Both the position numbers and the translations under genes were made by a program. DNA of 64,000 nt from Blautia wexlerae (GTDB lineage Bacteria > Bacillota > Clostridia > Lachnospirales > Lachnospiraceae), in assembly GCF_013300825.1 (NCBI RefSeq), contig NZ_JAAIMY010000001.1, positions 124,001-188,000 of the forward strand, read 5' to 3'. The notes under the pieces were generated by a model. The model had not been told where the DNA came from. It ran no database searches and saw only the letters and a program-made list of their open reading frames with translations. Positions 24,596 through 32,755 of this stretch are shown piece by piece (position 1 is the stretch's first letter; every line of letters begins with the position of its first letter).

Positions 24596-25434
24596 AACAG
24601 GGTGTAGCGAAGGTAAAAGAACGTTACAACTGGCCTGTAACGATTCTTCTTATCATAGGAATTGTGCTGATCATTCTTCTGCCTCTGTATATGGCATTGA
24701 TGATCGCCATCAAGGATCCATCTGATATGAATAACGTACTGGCACTGCCCAGAAAGCTGCGTCTGCAGAACTTCGTAGATGCCTGGGTGATGACCGATTT
24801 CCCACAGAAATTTTTTAACACTGCATTTATTACAGTGATCAACCTGATCTTTACATTGATCACAAACTCCTTTGCAGCGTATGCAATAACCAGAAACAGG
24901 AAAAAGAGTAAATTCTTTTCCGTTATGTATTACTACTTTATCAGTGCTATGTTTATCCCATTCCAGGTAATCATGCTTCCGTTGGTTGTACAGGCGAATG
25001 CCTTCCATCTGGATAATATTTACGGTATTACTTTTCTATACATTATCTTCGGTCTGCCTATGAACATTTTCCTTTATACAGGTGCGATCAAGGCGATACC
25101 GGAAGCACTGGATGAAGCAGCAATGATCGATGGGGCCAACCCTATCCAGACTTTCAGCCGGATTATTTTCCCGGTATTAAAACCAACTACTGCAACAGTA
25201 GCGATTCTTTCCTTTATGTGGACATGGAACGACTTCAACATGCCGCTGGTACTCTTAAGTGATGAGAGCCAGCAGACCTTACAGCTTGCACAGTATGTAT
25301 TCAAGAGCCAGTTCTCTGTAGACTATAACCTGGCATTTGCTTCTTATCTGCTTGTACTGGCACCTGTACTGATCGTATATATCTTCTGTCAGAAATGGAT
25401 CATGAACGGTGTTGTTGCCGGTGCAGTAAAATAA
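24592..25434 (+). CDS. Sugar ABC transporter permease (MalG/MsmG type)
   Basis: A 280-residue permease. After a cytoplasmic start, the first helix is TILLIIGIVLIILLPLYMAL. The EAA loop reads EALDEAAMIDGANPIQTF near residue 170, followed by IIFPVLKPTTATVAI and the conserved WTWNDFNMPLVL. It ends GVVAGAVK, as is usual in this family. Translation is coupled to the first permease by the ATGA overlap. Confidence 0.93.
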   Translation: MKQGVAKVKERYNWPVTILLIIGIVLIILLPLYMALMIAIKDPSDMNNVLALPRKLRLQNFVDAWVMTDFPQKFFNTAFITVINLIFTLITNSFAAYAITRNRKKSKFFSVMYYYFISAMFIPFQVIMLPLVVQANAFHLDNIYGITFLYIIFGLPMNIFLYTGAIKAIPEALDEAAMIDGANPIQTFSRIIFPVLKPTTATVAILSFMWTWNDFNMPLVLLSDESQQTLQLAQYVFKSQFSVDYNLAFASYLLVLAPVLIVYIFCQKWIMNGVVAGAVK

Positions 25435-25476
25435 CACAACAGTAAGATTGAGAAATGCAAACAGGAGGCTTAAGTT

Positions 25477-27150
25477 ATGAAGAAAACCTGGTGGAAAGAA
25501 AGTGTTGTATATCAGATTTACCCCAAAAGTTTTAAAGACAGTAACGGAGACGGCATCGGGGATATCAGAGGAATTATAGAAAAGCTTGACTATCTGAAAG
25601 AGCTGGGTGTAAATGTACTTTGGATTTCGCCTATGCTTGAGTCTCCGCAGGATGATAACGGCTATGATATTTCTGATTACAGAAAGATCTATAAAGATTA
25701 CGGAACCATGGAGGATTATGAAACTCTCCTTGCAGAGGCACACAAAAGAGGAATCAAGATCCTTATGGATCTGGTTGTAAACCATACTTCCGATGAGCAT
25801 TCCTGGTTCGTCGAGAGCCGTAAATCCAAAGATAATCCTTACCGCGACTATTATATCTGGAGAAATCCGGTGAACGGTAAGGAGCCAAATAACTGGGGCG
25901 GAGTATTTGGCGGTTCAGCCTGGGAATATGACGCACAGACAGATATGTATTATCTTCACCTGTTTTCCAAGAAGCAGCCGGATCTGAACTGGGAGAACGA
26001 CAAGGTTCGCCGGGAAGTTTATGATATGATGAACTTCTGGTGTGAAAAAGGAATCGATGGTTTCCGTATGGACGTGATCAGTATGATCTCCAAGGATCAG
26101 GCATTTCCGGATGGAGAGACTCACGGAGGACTTTATGGAGATTTTGGACCTTACAGTGTCCATGGACCAAGAGTACATGAATATCTTCAGGAGATGAACC
26201 GGGAGGTGCTTTCCAAATATGATGTGATGACTGTGGGAGAGACTTCAGGAGTTACTATTGAGGAAGCGCAGAAATATGCAGGTGATGACCGAGAAGAACT
26301 GAATATGGTATTCCAGTTTGAACATGTAGAAATCGGCGGCGGTGATTATGGCAAGTGGACCACAGAACGGTATGATTTCAAAGAGTTCAAGAAGATCATG
26401 ATCAAATGGCAGGAAGAACTGGCAGGAAAAGCATGGAACAGTCTTTTCCTTGGCAACCATGACCAGCCAAGAAGTGTATCTAGATTTGGAAATGATAATC
26501 CTGCTTATCGGGATATTTCAGCCAAGATGCTGGCAACCTGCCTTCATATGATGCAGGGAACTCCCTATGTATATCAGGGTGAAGAGCTTGGAATGACTAA
26601 CATCTATTTCGACAAGCTTGAGGATTACCGCGATATCGAAAGCCTTCATTATTTCACTGAGCTGACAGAATCAGGCAGACTGACACCGGAGTATATGATG
26701 AAATGCCTGATGCTCAGAAGCCGTGACAATGCCAGAACACCTATGCAGTGGGATACTTCCGCAGGTGCAGGTTTCACCACAGGGGAACCATGGATTAAGG
26801 TAAATCCAAATTATCAGCAGATCAATGCTGCAGATCAGTTAAAAGATCCGGACTCTGTTTTCCATTATTATCAGAAGCTGATCCGTCTGCGTAAAGAAAT
26901 GGATATTATCGTGTACGGAGAATTTGAGGCTCTGTACCGTGACCATGACCAGATCTTCGCTTACACAAGAAAGCTTGGATCAGAGAAGCTGCTTACAGTA
27001 TGCAATTTCAGTGCGCAGGAAGCGGAAATGGAACTTCCGGAAACATTTGCAGAAGGAGCTCAGTGCCTGATTACAAATATGGGCAGAACAGTGTTTGGCA
27101 GGAAAATTGTCCTGAATCCATATGAGGCGTTTGTGCTTTACAAAAAATAA
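25477..27150 (+). CDS. GH13 oligo-1,6-glucosidase (alpha-glucosidase)
   Basis: The 557-residue protein matches GH13 subfamily 31: it begins WWKESVVYQIYPKSFKDSNG and carries DLVVNHTSDEHSWF. The catalytic triad falls at Asp199 (GFRMDVIS), Glu255 (VGETSG) and Asp329 (LGNHDQPR), the same numbers as in the Bacillus cereus enzyme. The residue after the nucleophile is valine, which in this family goes with alpha-1,6 specificity. There is no signal peptide, so it splits imported isomalto-oligosaccharides or related sugars in the cytoplasm. AGGAGG precedes the start; a strong terminator follows. Confidence 0.94.
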   Translation: MKKTWWKESVVYQIYPKSFKDSNGDGIGDIRGIIEKLDYLKELGVNVLWISPMLESPQDDNGYDISDYRKIYKDYGTMEDYETLLAEAHKRGIKILMDLVVNHTSDEHSWFVESRKSKDNPYRDYYIWRNPVNGKEPNNWGGVFGGSAWEYDAQTDMYYLHLFSKKQPDLNWENDKVRREVYDMMNFWCEKGIDGFRMDVISMISKDQAFPDGETHGGLYGDFGPYSVHGPRVHEYLQEMNREVLSKYDVMTVGETSGVTIEEAQKYAGDDREELNMVFQFEHVEIGGGDYGKWTTERYDFKEFKKIMIKWQEELAGKAWNSLFLGNHDQPRSVSRFGNDNPAYRDISAKMLATCLHMMQGTPYVYQGEELGMTNIYFDKLEDYRDIESLHYFTELTESGRLTPEYMMKCLMLRSRDNARTPMQWDTSAGAGFTTGEPWIKVNPNYQQINAADQLKDPDSVFHYYQKLIRLRKEMDIIVYGEFEALYRDHDQIFAYTRKLGSEKLLTVCNFSAQEAEMELPETFAEGAQCLITNMGRTVFGRKIVLNPYEAFVLYKK

Positions 27151-27163
27151 AATAGTCTGAAAA

Positions 27164-27206
27164 AAAATACCCTTTCGTATGACATGACGGAAGGGTATTT
27201 TGGCTT
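27164..27206 (+). terminator. Intrinsic terminator after the GH13 gene
   Basis: An 11-bp stem (27164-27174 with 27191-27201) with A and T runs on the two sides, likely bidirectional. Confidence 0.88.
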
Positions 27207-27277
27207 TTATAGTGCTTATAGTTCTGATAAGTGACGTAAACGCTGCGGTTTTCATTTATTTTATAGACAGGTATGTA

Positions 27278-27400
27278 TTACTCCTGTAAAGGCATATCTT
27301 CACTAAGTTTCAGCAGTGCTTCAGCAAGATTGGAGTCCAGGATCAGCACATCCACCAGCCTGCCCTTTAAAGCGCTTAACACAGTATTTGCCGTCTGGGA
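27278..27400 (-). pseudogene. C-terminal scar of a lost gene
   Basis: Minus-strand frame, 40 codons to a TAA at 27278-27280. It reads QTANTVLSALKGRLVDVLIL, then DSNLAEALLKLSEDMPLQE. The pattern ALKxGxVDvlilD is like the C-terminal lobe of amino-acid-type binding proteins, though the match is short. The fragment is cut exactly where the 15-base end of the 143-bp repeat begins (27398-27412), so the rest of the gene was probably lost in an event at that repeat. Confidence 0.55.
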
Positions 27401-27412
27401 GTGAACAGTAAC
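27398..27412. repeat. Solo end of the 143-bp repeat
   Basis: Fifteen bases are identical to the right end of copy A (15524-15538). No other part of the element is present, so it is a remnant or an excision footprint. Confidence 0.6.
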
Positions 27413-27452
27413 TTAAACAGAAAGAAAACTCAGAAAAAAGTCACAAATGATA

Positions 27453-27481
27453 TTGAAATAGATGCCTGTATGTAGTATAAT
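27453..27481 (+). promoter_or_regulatory. Promoter of the ribU transcript
   Basis: TTGAAA (27453-27458) and TATAAT (27476-27481) with a 17-base spacer, about 20 bases before the riboswitch. Confidence 0.8.
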
Positions 27482-27501
27482 CAGACGCAGATAAAAGAAA
27501 A

Positions 27502-27627
27502 TTCTTCGGGGTTGTGGTGATCAGCATCAGCTGAGATTCCCTACCGGCGGTTATAGTCCGCGACCCGCTTAGGCGGCTGATCTGGTGGAATTCCAGGACC
27601 GACAGTATAGTCTGGATGAGAGAAGAA
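27502..27627 (+). ncRNA. FMN riboswitch (RFN element)
   Basis: The conserved blocks are all present in order: TTCGGGG near 27505, CCGGCGGT near 27544, CGCGACCCGC near 27560, CTGATCTGGTG, AATTCCAGGACCGACAGT near 27590-27604 and GGATGAGAGAAG near 27614. The first and last blocks close the outer stem. It binds FMN and switches off the riboflavin transporter gene by the terminator just downstream. Confidence 0.95.
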
Positions 27628-27656
27628 CACGCGATATTTACCATACGTGCTCATTA

Positions 27657-27681
27657 CCCCGGATATGATCCGGGGTTTTTT
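27657..27681 (+). terminator. Expression-platform terminator of the FMN riboswitch
   Basis: Seven-bp GC-rich stem (27657-27663 with 27669-27675) followed by six T residues. It should form when FMN is bound. Confidence 0.92.
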
Positions 27682-27784
27682 ATATGTTGAAGAAAATCTT
27701 CATTATATAGAAAGCTTGTGGAATTTTCTTTTAACAGGATATGAGACATATCCATAAAGAATAATTTCAAAGGAGAGAAACAGT

Positions 27785-28420
27785 ATGAGTGAACAGGTAT
27801 TAAGAAATGGAAATGCGATGGCAAGGAGTAAGACGAGAACCGTTACACAGATAGCCATGCTTGGCGCTATCGCAGGAATTTTAATGAATCTGGAGTTTCC
27901 GCTTCCTTTCCTGGCACCGACTTTTTATCAGCTGGATTTTTCAGAAATCCCGGTACTGGTTGGCTCATTTGCAATGGGACCGATCGCAGGTGTACTGATC
28001 GAGCTGGTGAAGATTCTTGTGCATCTGGTAACAAAGGGCTCTATGACAGCAGGTGTAGGCGATGTGGCAAACTTCATCTTTGGATGTACATTTGCAGTTC
28101 CGGCAGGTCTGATCTACCGCTATAAATCTGTTAAGAGCAGAAAACATGCAGTGATCGGAATGGCAGTTGGAACCGTACTTACAGCAGTAGTTGCATGCTT
28201 TATCAATGCATTCGTGTTACTTCCGGCATACGGAAAGGCTTTTGGAATGCCGGTAGAAGCATTTATCGAAATGGGAAGTGCAGTACACAGTTCTGTAAAT
28301 AATCTTCTTACATTTGCAGCAATGATCATTTTCCCATTCAATATCTTTAAATACACACTGACATCCCTGATCGTATTCTTTATTTATAAGAGAATCCGTG
28401 TAGTGCTTAAAGGTGACTGA
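27785..28420 (+). CDS. ribU: Riboflavin ECF transporter S component RibU
   Basis: A 211-residue membrane protein with about six helices. The family segment NLEFPLPFLAPTFYQLDFSE followed by IPVLVGSFAMGPIAGVLIEL and KILVHLVTKGS is characteristic of RibU. It binds riboflavin and joins a shared ECF A-A-T module encoded elsewhere; the ECF module in this window has its own S protein. An FMN riboswitch with terminator lies directly upstream. AAAGGAGAG precedes the start. The last 14 bases overlap the convergent pseudouridine synthase gene. Confidence 0.95.
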   Translation: MSEQVLRNGNAMARSKTRTVTQIAMLGAIAGILMNLEFPLPFLAPTFYQLDFSEIPVLVGSFAMGPIAGVLIELVKILVHLVTKGSMTAGVGDVANFIFGCTFAVPAGLIYRYKSVKSRKHAVIGMAVGTVLTAVVACFINAFVLLPAYGKAFGMPVEAFIEMGSAVHSSVNNLLTFAAMIIFPFNIFKYTLTSLIVFFIYKRIRVVLKGD

Positions 28421-29297
28421 TGGCAGACATGTCCGACGGAAGGGGAGCAGTGAAGGTCATCTTCTGTCCTGTGATGGGATGGGGGAATTCCATGTGGTAG
28501 GAATGTAAGGCCTGGCGGGTGATGTGTTCCATGTCAGGGTTGTAGAGGTAGTCTCCGATCAGGGGATAGCCTAGGTATTTCATATGGATACGGATCTGAT
28601 GGGTGCGGCCGGTTTCCAGCTGAAGGGAGACCAGGCTGTGCCCATTTTCTTTTTTTACCAGTTTATAATGGGTGATGGCTTCTTCTCCATGGTCAAAATC
28701 TACGGTGCGCTCAATGATGGAGCCTTCTTTGCGGGAAAGAAGTGCTGTGATGGTTCCTGTGGGTGGGGTGAGGTCACCCTTTACGATTGCCAGGTATTCC
28801 CTGTGTACCAGGCGTTTTTTTGTCATATCGGCCATAATGCTGGCGCTGACCAGGTGTTTGGAAATTACGGTAAGTCCGGAGGTATCCCGGTCCAGGCGGT
28901 TGCTGCAACGGAAGATAAAAGGCTTTCCCTGATCCTGGTAGTACCATGCCAGGGCATTGGCCAGGGAGTTATAGTAGTTTTTCATGGAGGGATGGATAGG
29001 CATTCCGGCAGGTTTGTTGATCACCAGGATGTCTTCATCTTCATAAACAATGTTCAGGGGAAGCTTTACCGGTGGGATTTTCTCTGAGGATTCTGTCTCG
29101 CAGATACAGACCTGGAGATGGTCGCCTGCAGCCAGAGTCTGACGCATATAGTAGTGGATTCCGTTTACCAGGATACTTTGAGGCATCCGTTTGATTTCTG
29201 TGAAATTCTGCCGGGAGTATCCCTTTCTTCTGAGAAATTGTTCTACCCGAAGTCCGTTCTGGGATTCCGGGATTGTATATTCTATGGTTCGGTTCAT
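28407..29297 (-). CDS. RluA-family pseudouridine synthase
   Basis: A 296-residue protein. The N-terminal part (about residues 1-75) resembles an S4-like RNA-binding region (GLRVEQFLRRKGYSRQNF). The catalytic domain has the RluA motif NRLDRDTSGLTVISK with the catalytic Asp, KRLVHREYLAIVKG, and the C-terminal TGRTHQIRIHMKYLGYPLIG. It isomerises uridines in rRNA or tRNA; which site cannot be said from the sequence. It converges with ribU, overlapping it by 14 bases, so each transcript runs antisense into the other unless terminated. Confidence 0.92.
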   Translation of the reverse strand: MNRTIEYTIPESQNGLRVEQFLRRKGYSRQNFTEIKRMPQSILVNGIHYYMRQTLAAGDHLQVCICETESSEKIPPVKLPLNIVYEDEDILVINKPAGMPIHPSMKNYYNSLANALAWYYQDQGKPFIFRCSNRLDRDTSGLTVISKHLVSASIMADMTKKRLVHREYLAIVKGDLTPPTGTITALLSRKEGSIIERTVDFDHGEEAITHYKLVKKENGHSLVSLQLETGRTHQIRIHMKYLGYPLIGDYLYNPDMEHITRQALHSYHMEFPHPITGQKMTFTAPLPSDMSAISHL

Positions 29298-29347
29298 AAG
29301 TTTCTCCTTTTGGGTGTGAAATATAGAAAGATATGGAGATTTCGGAA

Positions 29348-29869
29348 TTATAGGAACAGCAGATCGTGATTAATGGTTTTATAAAATAATCTTCTGCATT
29401 CTGGGAGATCCTGTGTCTGGCCCAGCACCCACATCATTTTGGTAACAGAAGCTTCCAGAGTCATGTTATAGGATTCCAGTATGGGAAATTTCTCCTTGAT
29501 CACTTTTCCAACCTGGTAGACTTCCATATCGCTGCCCTCATGGGTTACCTGAGTAGCCATGCATACCAGTTTACCGGCAGAGATCCAGTCTGAAAGTGCA
29601 TTCAGAAAACTGTCATTGCCATAGTTTGGAAGAACGCCTACGCTAAAGGATTCGATGATAAGCCCGTCATAGGAGCCTGCCAGAGTGTCCAGGATCCGTC
29701 CGTCAGTTCCGGCAATTACTTTGCCGCCAAATACAATGGAGATACCGTGAGCCCTGTCGTGGGAGGCAAAACGCAGGCTGTCCAGCAGATTGGAGCGGGC
29801 ATCTGTGATTGCCAGGTCAATGGACTGGAAATTACATTTTATTGCTTGATTCTTGGAACAGTAATTCAT
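29348..29869 (-). pseudogene. Shortened type I asparaginase (likely inactive remnant)
   Basis: The 173-residue ORF contains asparaginase pieces: ITDARSNLLDSLRFASHDRA, GISIVFGGKVIAGT, then DGRILDTLAGSYDGLIIESF and CMATQVTHEGSDMEVYQVGK. A whole enzyme is about 330 residues. The N-terminal part with the catalytic threonine motif TGGT is absent, and about 50-65 residues seem missing between VIAGT and DGRIL, in frame. It overlaps the cbiZ stop by four bases, so it is still translated with cbiZ. It is called a remnant because key catalytic parts are lost; a new role as a short protein cannot be excluded. Confidence 0.75.
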
Positions 29870-30981
29870 GACTGGACGGAAAAATAAAACAGGAGAATGT
29901 ACATCAGCAATTCCCTGAGTGAAAATCCTTTTATCTCCTCATTATCCCAGACGCCGGCAGGATAGCAGCTGGCAAGGAAGGTATCCGGACCACAGTAAAG
30001 CCCATAGAGAAGCAGTCTCTTTCCTTCGCGGATTCCTTCCGGTTCCATGATCAGTCCCCAACGGAGCTGATCCATCAGATGGAGGTAGAGAGACACACAT
30101 AGAACCAGATTGCTGTTACGGTTCCTGGAGAGAAAAACATCTTCCAGTGCAGAGGCCTTTTCAAAACAGACATTCCAGGTGTTGAAAAATGACTGGTGTT
30201 CTTTATAAAAATCCCACATGATACCTGGGGTGATTCCATATCTGGCAGTTCGGATAAGTACCTGGAACTGCCTTGCACCGCTGGCTGCGGTCTGTTTCAG
30301 AAGTGCCTGTGTGACTGCAGTGCTGACTGTTCTGCCGATAAGCTCTCCCAGTTTGGAATGTCCGGAGGCGTCTGTGAGGGTGGTTTTTCCATCCATACAG
30401 GCTGCGATCACAGTTCCGTCTGTGCCTGAGCCGGTAGCGATTTCCTCAGAATAGCAGCTTCCAAGTAAAAGATGGGAAACAGCAGCAGCTTTTGCTTCTG
30501 AACAGAGCATCAGTGCCCGGCCTATGGCCGCGTCTGTAAGGTTCTGGTTGATATATATAAAAATATTGATGGTTCCGGGAGGCAGCATTTCATAAAAACC
30601 ATTGTGCTCACAATAGGAGGAAGGGTCTCCCGGACACATTCCATTGGAATCAATTCCTCCTGTGACAGCAGCAGTTACAGATAATTCCTGATGCCGGAGC
30701 GTTTCCACTGCGCAGAGCTCTGTCCAGGCGGCTGTGCTCAGTGCGGTGGCAGTCTGTGGGTTGATTTCCAGTCTTTGTGCATGTATCATCAGATCCTTCT
30801 CATAGGTATCTCCCAGCATTTCGCATTCATAATCACCGTTCATGCAGTTAATATTTAGTGCATGGGTAAGATGTGTGGTGATTCCGCCGTTCAGAGGACT
30901 GGTGCTGAGAACCTTTGTCCTTCCTGGAAAAGTAAAAATCGTACTTCCGTTTTTCTGACTGTAAGTAAATATATCATTCAT
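29866..30981 (-). CDS. cbiZ: Adenosylcobinamide amidohydrolase CbiZ
   Basis: A 371-residue protein. The CbiZ domain lies in its N-terminal half: TKVLSTSPLNGGITTHLTHA, SVTAAVTGGIDSNGMCPGDP, then INIFIYINQNLTDAAIGRAL and ATGSGTDGTVIAAC. CbiZ cuts the amide bond of adenosylcobinamide-type corrinoids to give cobyric acid, so that cells can rebuild imported corrinoids with another lower ligand. About 130 residues after the domain are of unknown role. The gene lies in an operon under a cobalamin riboswitch, 19 bases after a leucine-rich repeat gene, which supports the assignment. Confidence 0.9.
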   Translation of the reverse strand: MNDIFTYSQKNGSTIFTFPGRTKVLSTSPLNGGITTHLTHALNINCMNGDYECEMLGDTYEKDLMIHAQRLEINPQTATALSTAAWTELCAVETLRHQELSVTAAVTGGIDSNGMCPGDPSSYCEHNGFYEMLPPGTINIFIYINQNLTDAAIGRALMLCSEAKAAAVSHLLLGSCYSEEIATGSGTDGTVIAACMDGKTTLTDASGHSKLGELIGRTVSTAVTQALLKQTAASGARQFQVLIRTARYGITPGIMWDFYKEHQSFFNTWNVCFEKASALEDVFLSRNRNSNLVLCVSLYLHLMDQLRWGLIMEPEGIREGKRLLLYGLYCGPDTFLASCYPAGVWDNEEIKGFSLRELLMYILLFYFSVQS

Positions 30982-31000
30982 TATAATCCCTCTCTAATAT

Positions 31001-31834
31001 TCAAAGATATTCCACTTTAAATCCGGACTCCTGACAATATCGGTCTGCTTTGGAGCCTTTATAGCAACGGATCGTAGCTGCACGGTTAATGATCCATTCT
31101 CCGATATACTCCGGATCATGGCGGATTTCCAGGTACTGCAGGCGGTTACATCCGTGAAAAACCCATTTTCCGATATAACGGACATTAGGCGGGAGAGTAA
31201 CAGTAATCAGGTTATTACATTTGAAAAAAGCACTTTCATCCAGAATTTCCAGTGAATCGGGGAGCTCCAGGGAAGTCAGGCCACAGGAATAAAAAGCCTG
31301 ATTACTGATTACCTTCAGATTTTCCGGAAAATGGACTTCACTCAGATTTTTGCATTTGTAAAAGCTGCCGTTACCTATCTCCTGAAGCGAATCAGGAAAA
31401 GAGATTTCTCTTAATGCAGAGCATTCTGAAAAGGCGTCTGCCTGGATTTTAAGCAGCCTGCTTTCACTGGAAAAAAGAGTTTCTGATAATTTGTGGGCGT
31501 TGCGGAGCATGCCCTTTGAAATTGTGGAAATATATTGAGGGATATAGATAGAGGATAAAGTGGTACAGTCGGAAAATGCTTCCTTTCCAATCTGGCACAG
31601 ACTTTCAGGAAGAAGCAGCTGTTTCAGGCGGCTGCATCCCGAAAATGCGTTTGAGCCGATCTGTTTCAGACCATATGGAAATGAAACAGACTGGATCATG
31701 GATCTGTTCTGGAAGGTTTTTTCAGAAATAATGGTACAGTTTGCCGGAATGTCTATGTCTCTTTTTAAATATGGGGTACAGTTACAGCGTTGAAGTGTCA
31801 GGTTTTGTTTTCTGCCGGATATATTGTATGTCAT
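31001..31834 (-). CDS. Leucine-rich repeat protein (BspA/LRR_5 type), cytoplasmic
   Basis: The start at 31834 (MTYNISGRK) has AAAGGAG upstream; the frame is open 14 codons further. The 277-residue protein is built from about eight LRR_5 repeats of some 23 residues, for example LKQIGSNAFSGCSRLKQLLL, LCQIGKEAFSDCTTLSSIYI and LKVISNQAFYSCGLTSLELP. Many such proteins are surface adhesins, but here there is no signal peptide, anchor or sortase motif, so it stays in the cytoplasm. It is the first gene of a B12-riboswitch operon with cbiZ, which is unusual. Its role is unknown. Confidence 0.85.
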   Translation of the reverse strand: MTYNISGRKQNLTLQRCNCTPYLKRDIDIPANCTIISEKTFQNRSMIQSVSFPYGLKQIGSNAFSGCSRLKQLLLPESLCQIGKEAFSDCTTLSSIYIPQYISTISKGMLRNAHKLSETLFSSESRLLKIQADAFSECSALREISFPDSLQEIGNGSFYKCKNLSEVHFPENLKVISNQAFYSCGLTSLELPDSLEILDESAFFKCNNLITVTLPPNVRYIGKWVFHGCNRLQYLEIRHDPEYIGEWIINRAATIRCYKGSKADRYCQESGFKVEYL

Positions 31835-31985
31835 AAAAAAAACTCCTTTGCAATAGAATATTTGTTTTCTCTGCAACGGAGCAATGTAATACTTTCATAA
31901 ACGGGCAGGTTGATGAAATGCATGAACAAAAACCGTCAGGTTGCCGATACTCCATATTCCGGTAAGGAACAGAGAAAACATCTGG

Positions 31986-32038
31986 TAAAAAGGGATCTTT
32001 CTTTAGTACAAAAATGGGTACACTAAATAAGATCACCC
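31986..32038 (-). terminator. Expression-platform terminator of the minus-strand cobalamin riboswitch
   Basis: On the minus strand a long imperfect hairpin forms (GATCTT near 32030 with AAGATC near 31995, plus an inner stem TTTAGT/ACTAAA) and ends in five T residues. It sits between the riboswitch and the first gene, as expected for a B12-induced terminator. Confidence 0.65.
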
Positions 32039-32067
32039 TTCCACTTCCCATTGCGTGTAGTTGGTGG

Positions 32068-32244
32068 CGGCAGCCTTAAGCAGGTATTCTGACTCACGCA
32101 GTGACGCTGTAATCTCTCCTTCTCACATGATAATATGCAATGGATATGAGACCCAGCTGCACGTATACAGCAGCACGACTGTCCAGGATTCTGACCTGAT
32201 TCCCTCTTGGCTGAAGGTCCGACATCCTGTGCCGTGACCAGCAG
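32068..32244 (-). ncRNA. Cobalamin riboswitch, minus strand
   Basis: Read on the minus strand, the element has CAAGAGGGAATCAGGT near 32212, CAGAATCCTGGACAGTCGTGC, and the B12 box region GAGTCAGAATACCTGC near 32094-32079, followed by TTAAGGC. These are the conserved core blocks in the right order. It precedes the LRR-cbiZ-asparaginase operon. Confidence 0.88.
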
Positions 32245-32287
32245 AACTTAAAACCGGTAATTGTTTGTAAATATTTGGTTTGATTCT

Positions 32288-32315
32288 ATTATATATGTTT
32301 TGTGAGAAGAATCAA
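32288..32315 (-). promoter_or_regulatory. Promoter for the cobalamin-riboswitch operon (minus strand)
   Basis: Minus-strand TTGATT (32315-32310) and TATAAT (32293-32288), 16-base spacer, about 45 bases upstream of the riboswitch. Confidence 0.65.
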
Positions 32316-32733
32316 TTGGTTTTTTGAAAAAAATGCAAATAAATGCAAATAAATGGTGGATTTTTCCAGACTGGGTACTGGATGTATGGAAATATATTAT
32401 GGTTGGCATTGAAAATAGCTTTTCTGGGCTGAATATAGGATGTGAGAAAATAGGCCTTGCATTTTGGAACAATGTAATCTAAACTGTGATTGTAGTGAAA
32501 ATTTATCACCTGCTGCCTGATCTGGCATTTCAAGGCAGGTTCATCTGGCGTTCGCCGACATTTTCATTAGGATATTTCAAACTTTATAATTCGGACAGGG
32601 ATGAATGATTGTGAAAGAAGGGTATTCTGTTTTTTTGCCTTGTTTGAAGGAGAGGAGGCAGAAACGGTTAAAAGTGAATTATTTTTTTGCGGTCAGTAGT
32701 AGTTCGGGGGTTTTAGAAAACATATAGAAATGC
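32316..32733. other. AT-rich intergenic stretch without a gene
   Basis: No convincing ORF on either strand. Features seen are T-rich tracts and CCTGCTGCCTGATCTGG near 32508, facing GGCAGG near 32533, which may form a hairpin. It separates the minus-strand B12 operon from the plus-strand Rpn-type gene. Confidence 0.5.
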
Positions 32734-32755
32734 TATAATGAAAGTGAGGGATTCA

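Noticed and set aside
31782-32051. Minus-strand ORF of 89 codons between the cobalamin riboswitch and the LRR gene
   Set aside because: It overlaps the riboswitch terminator and the start of the LRR gene in another frame; no ribosome binding site or family.
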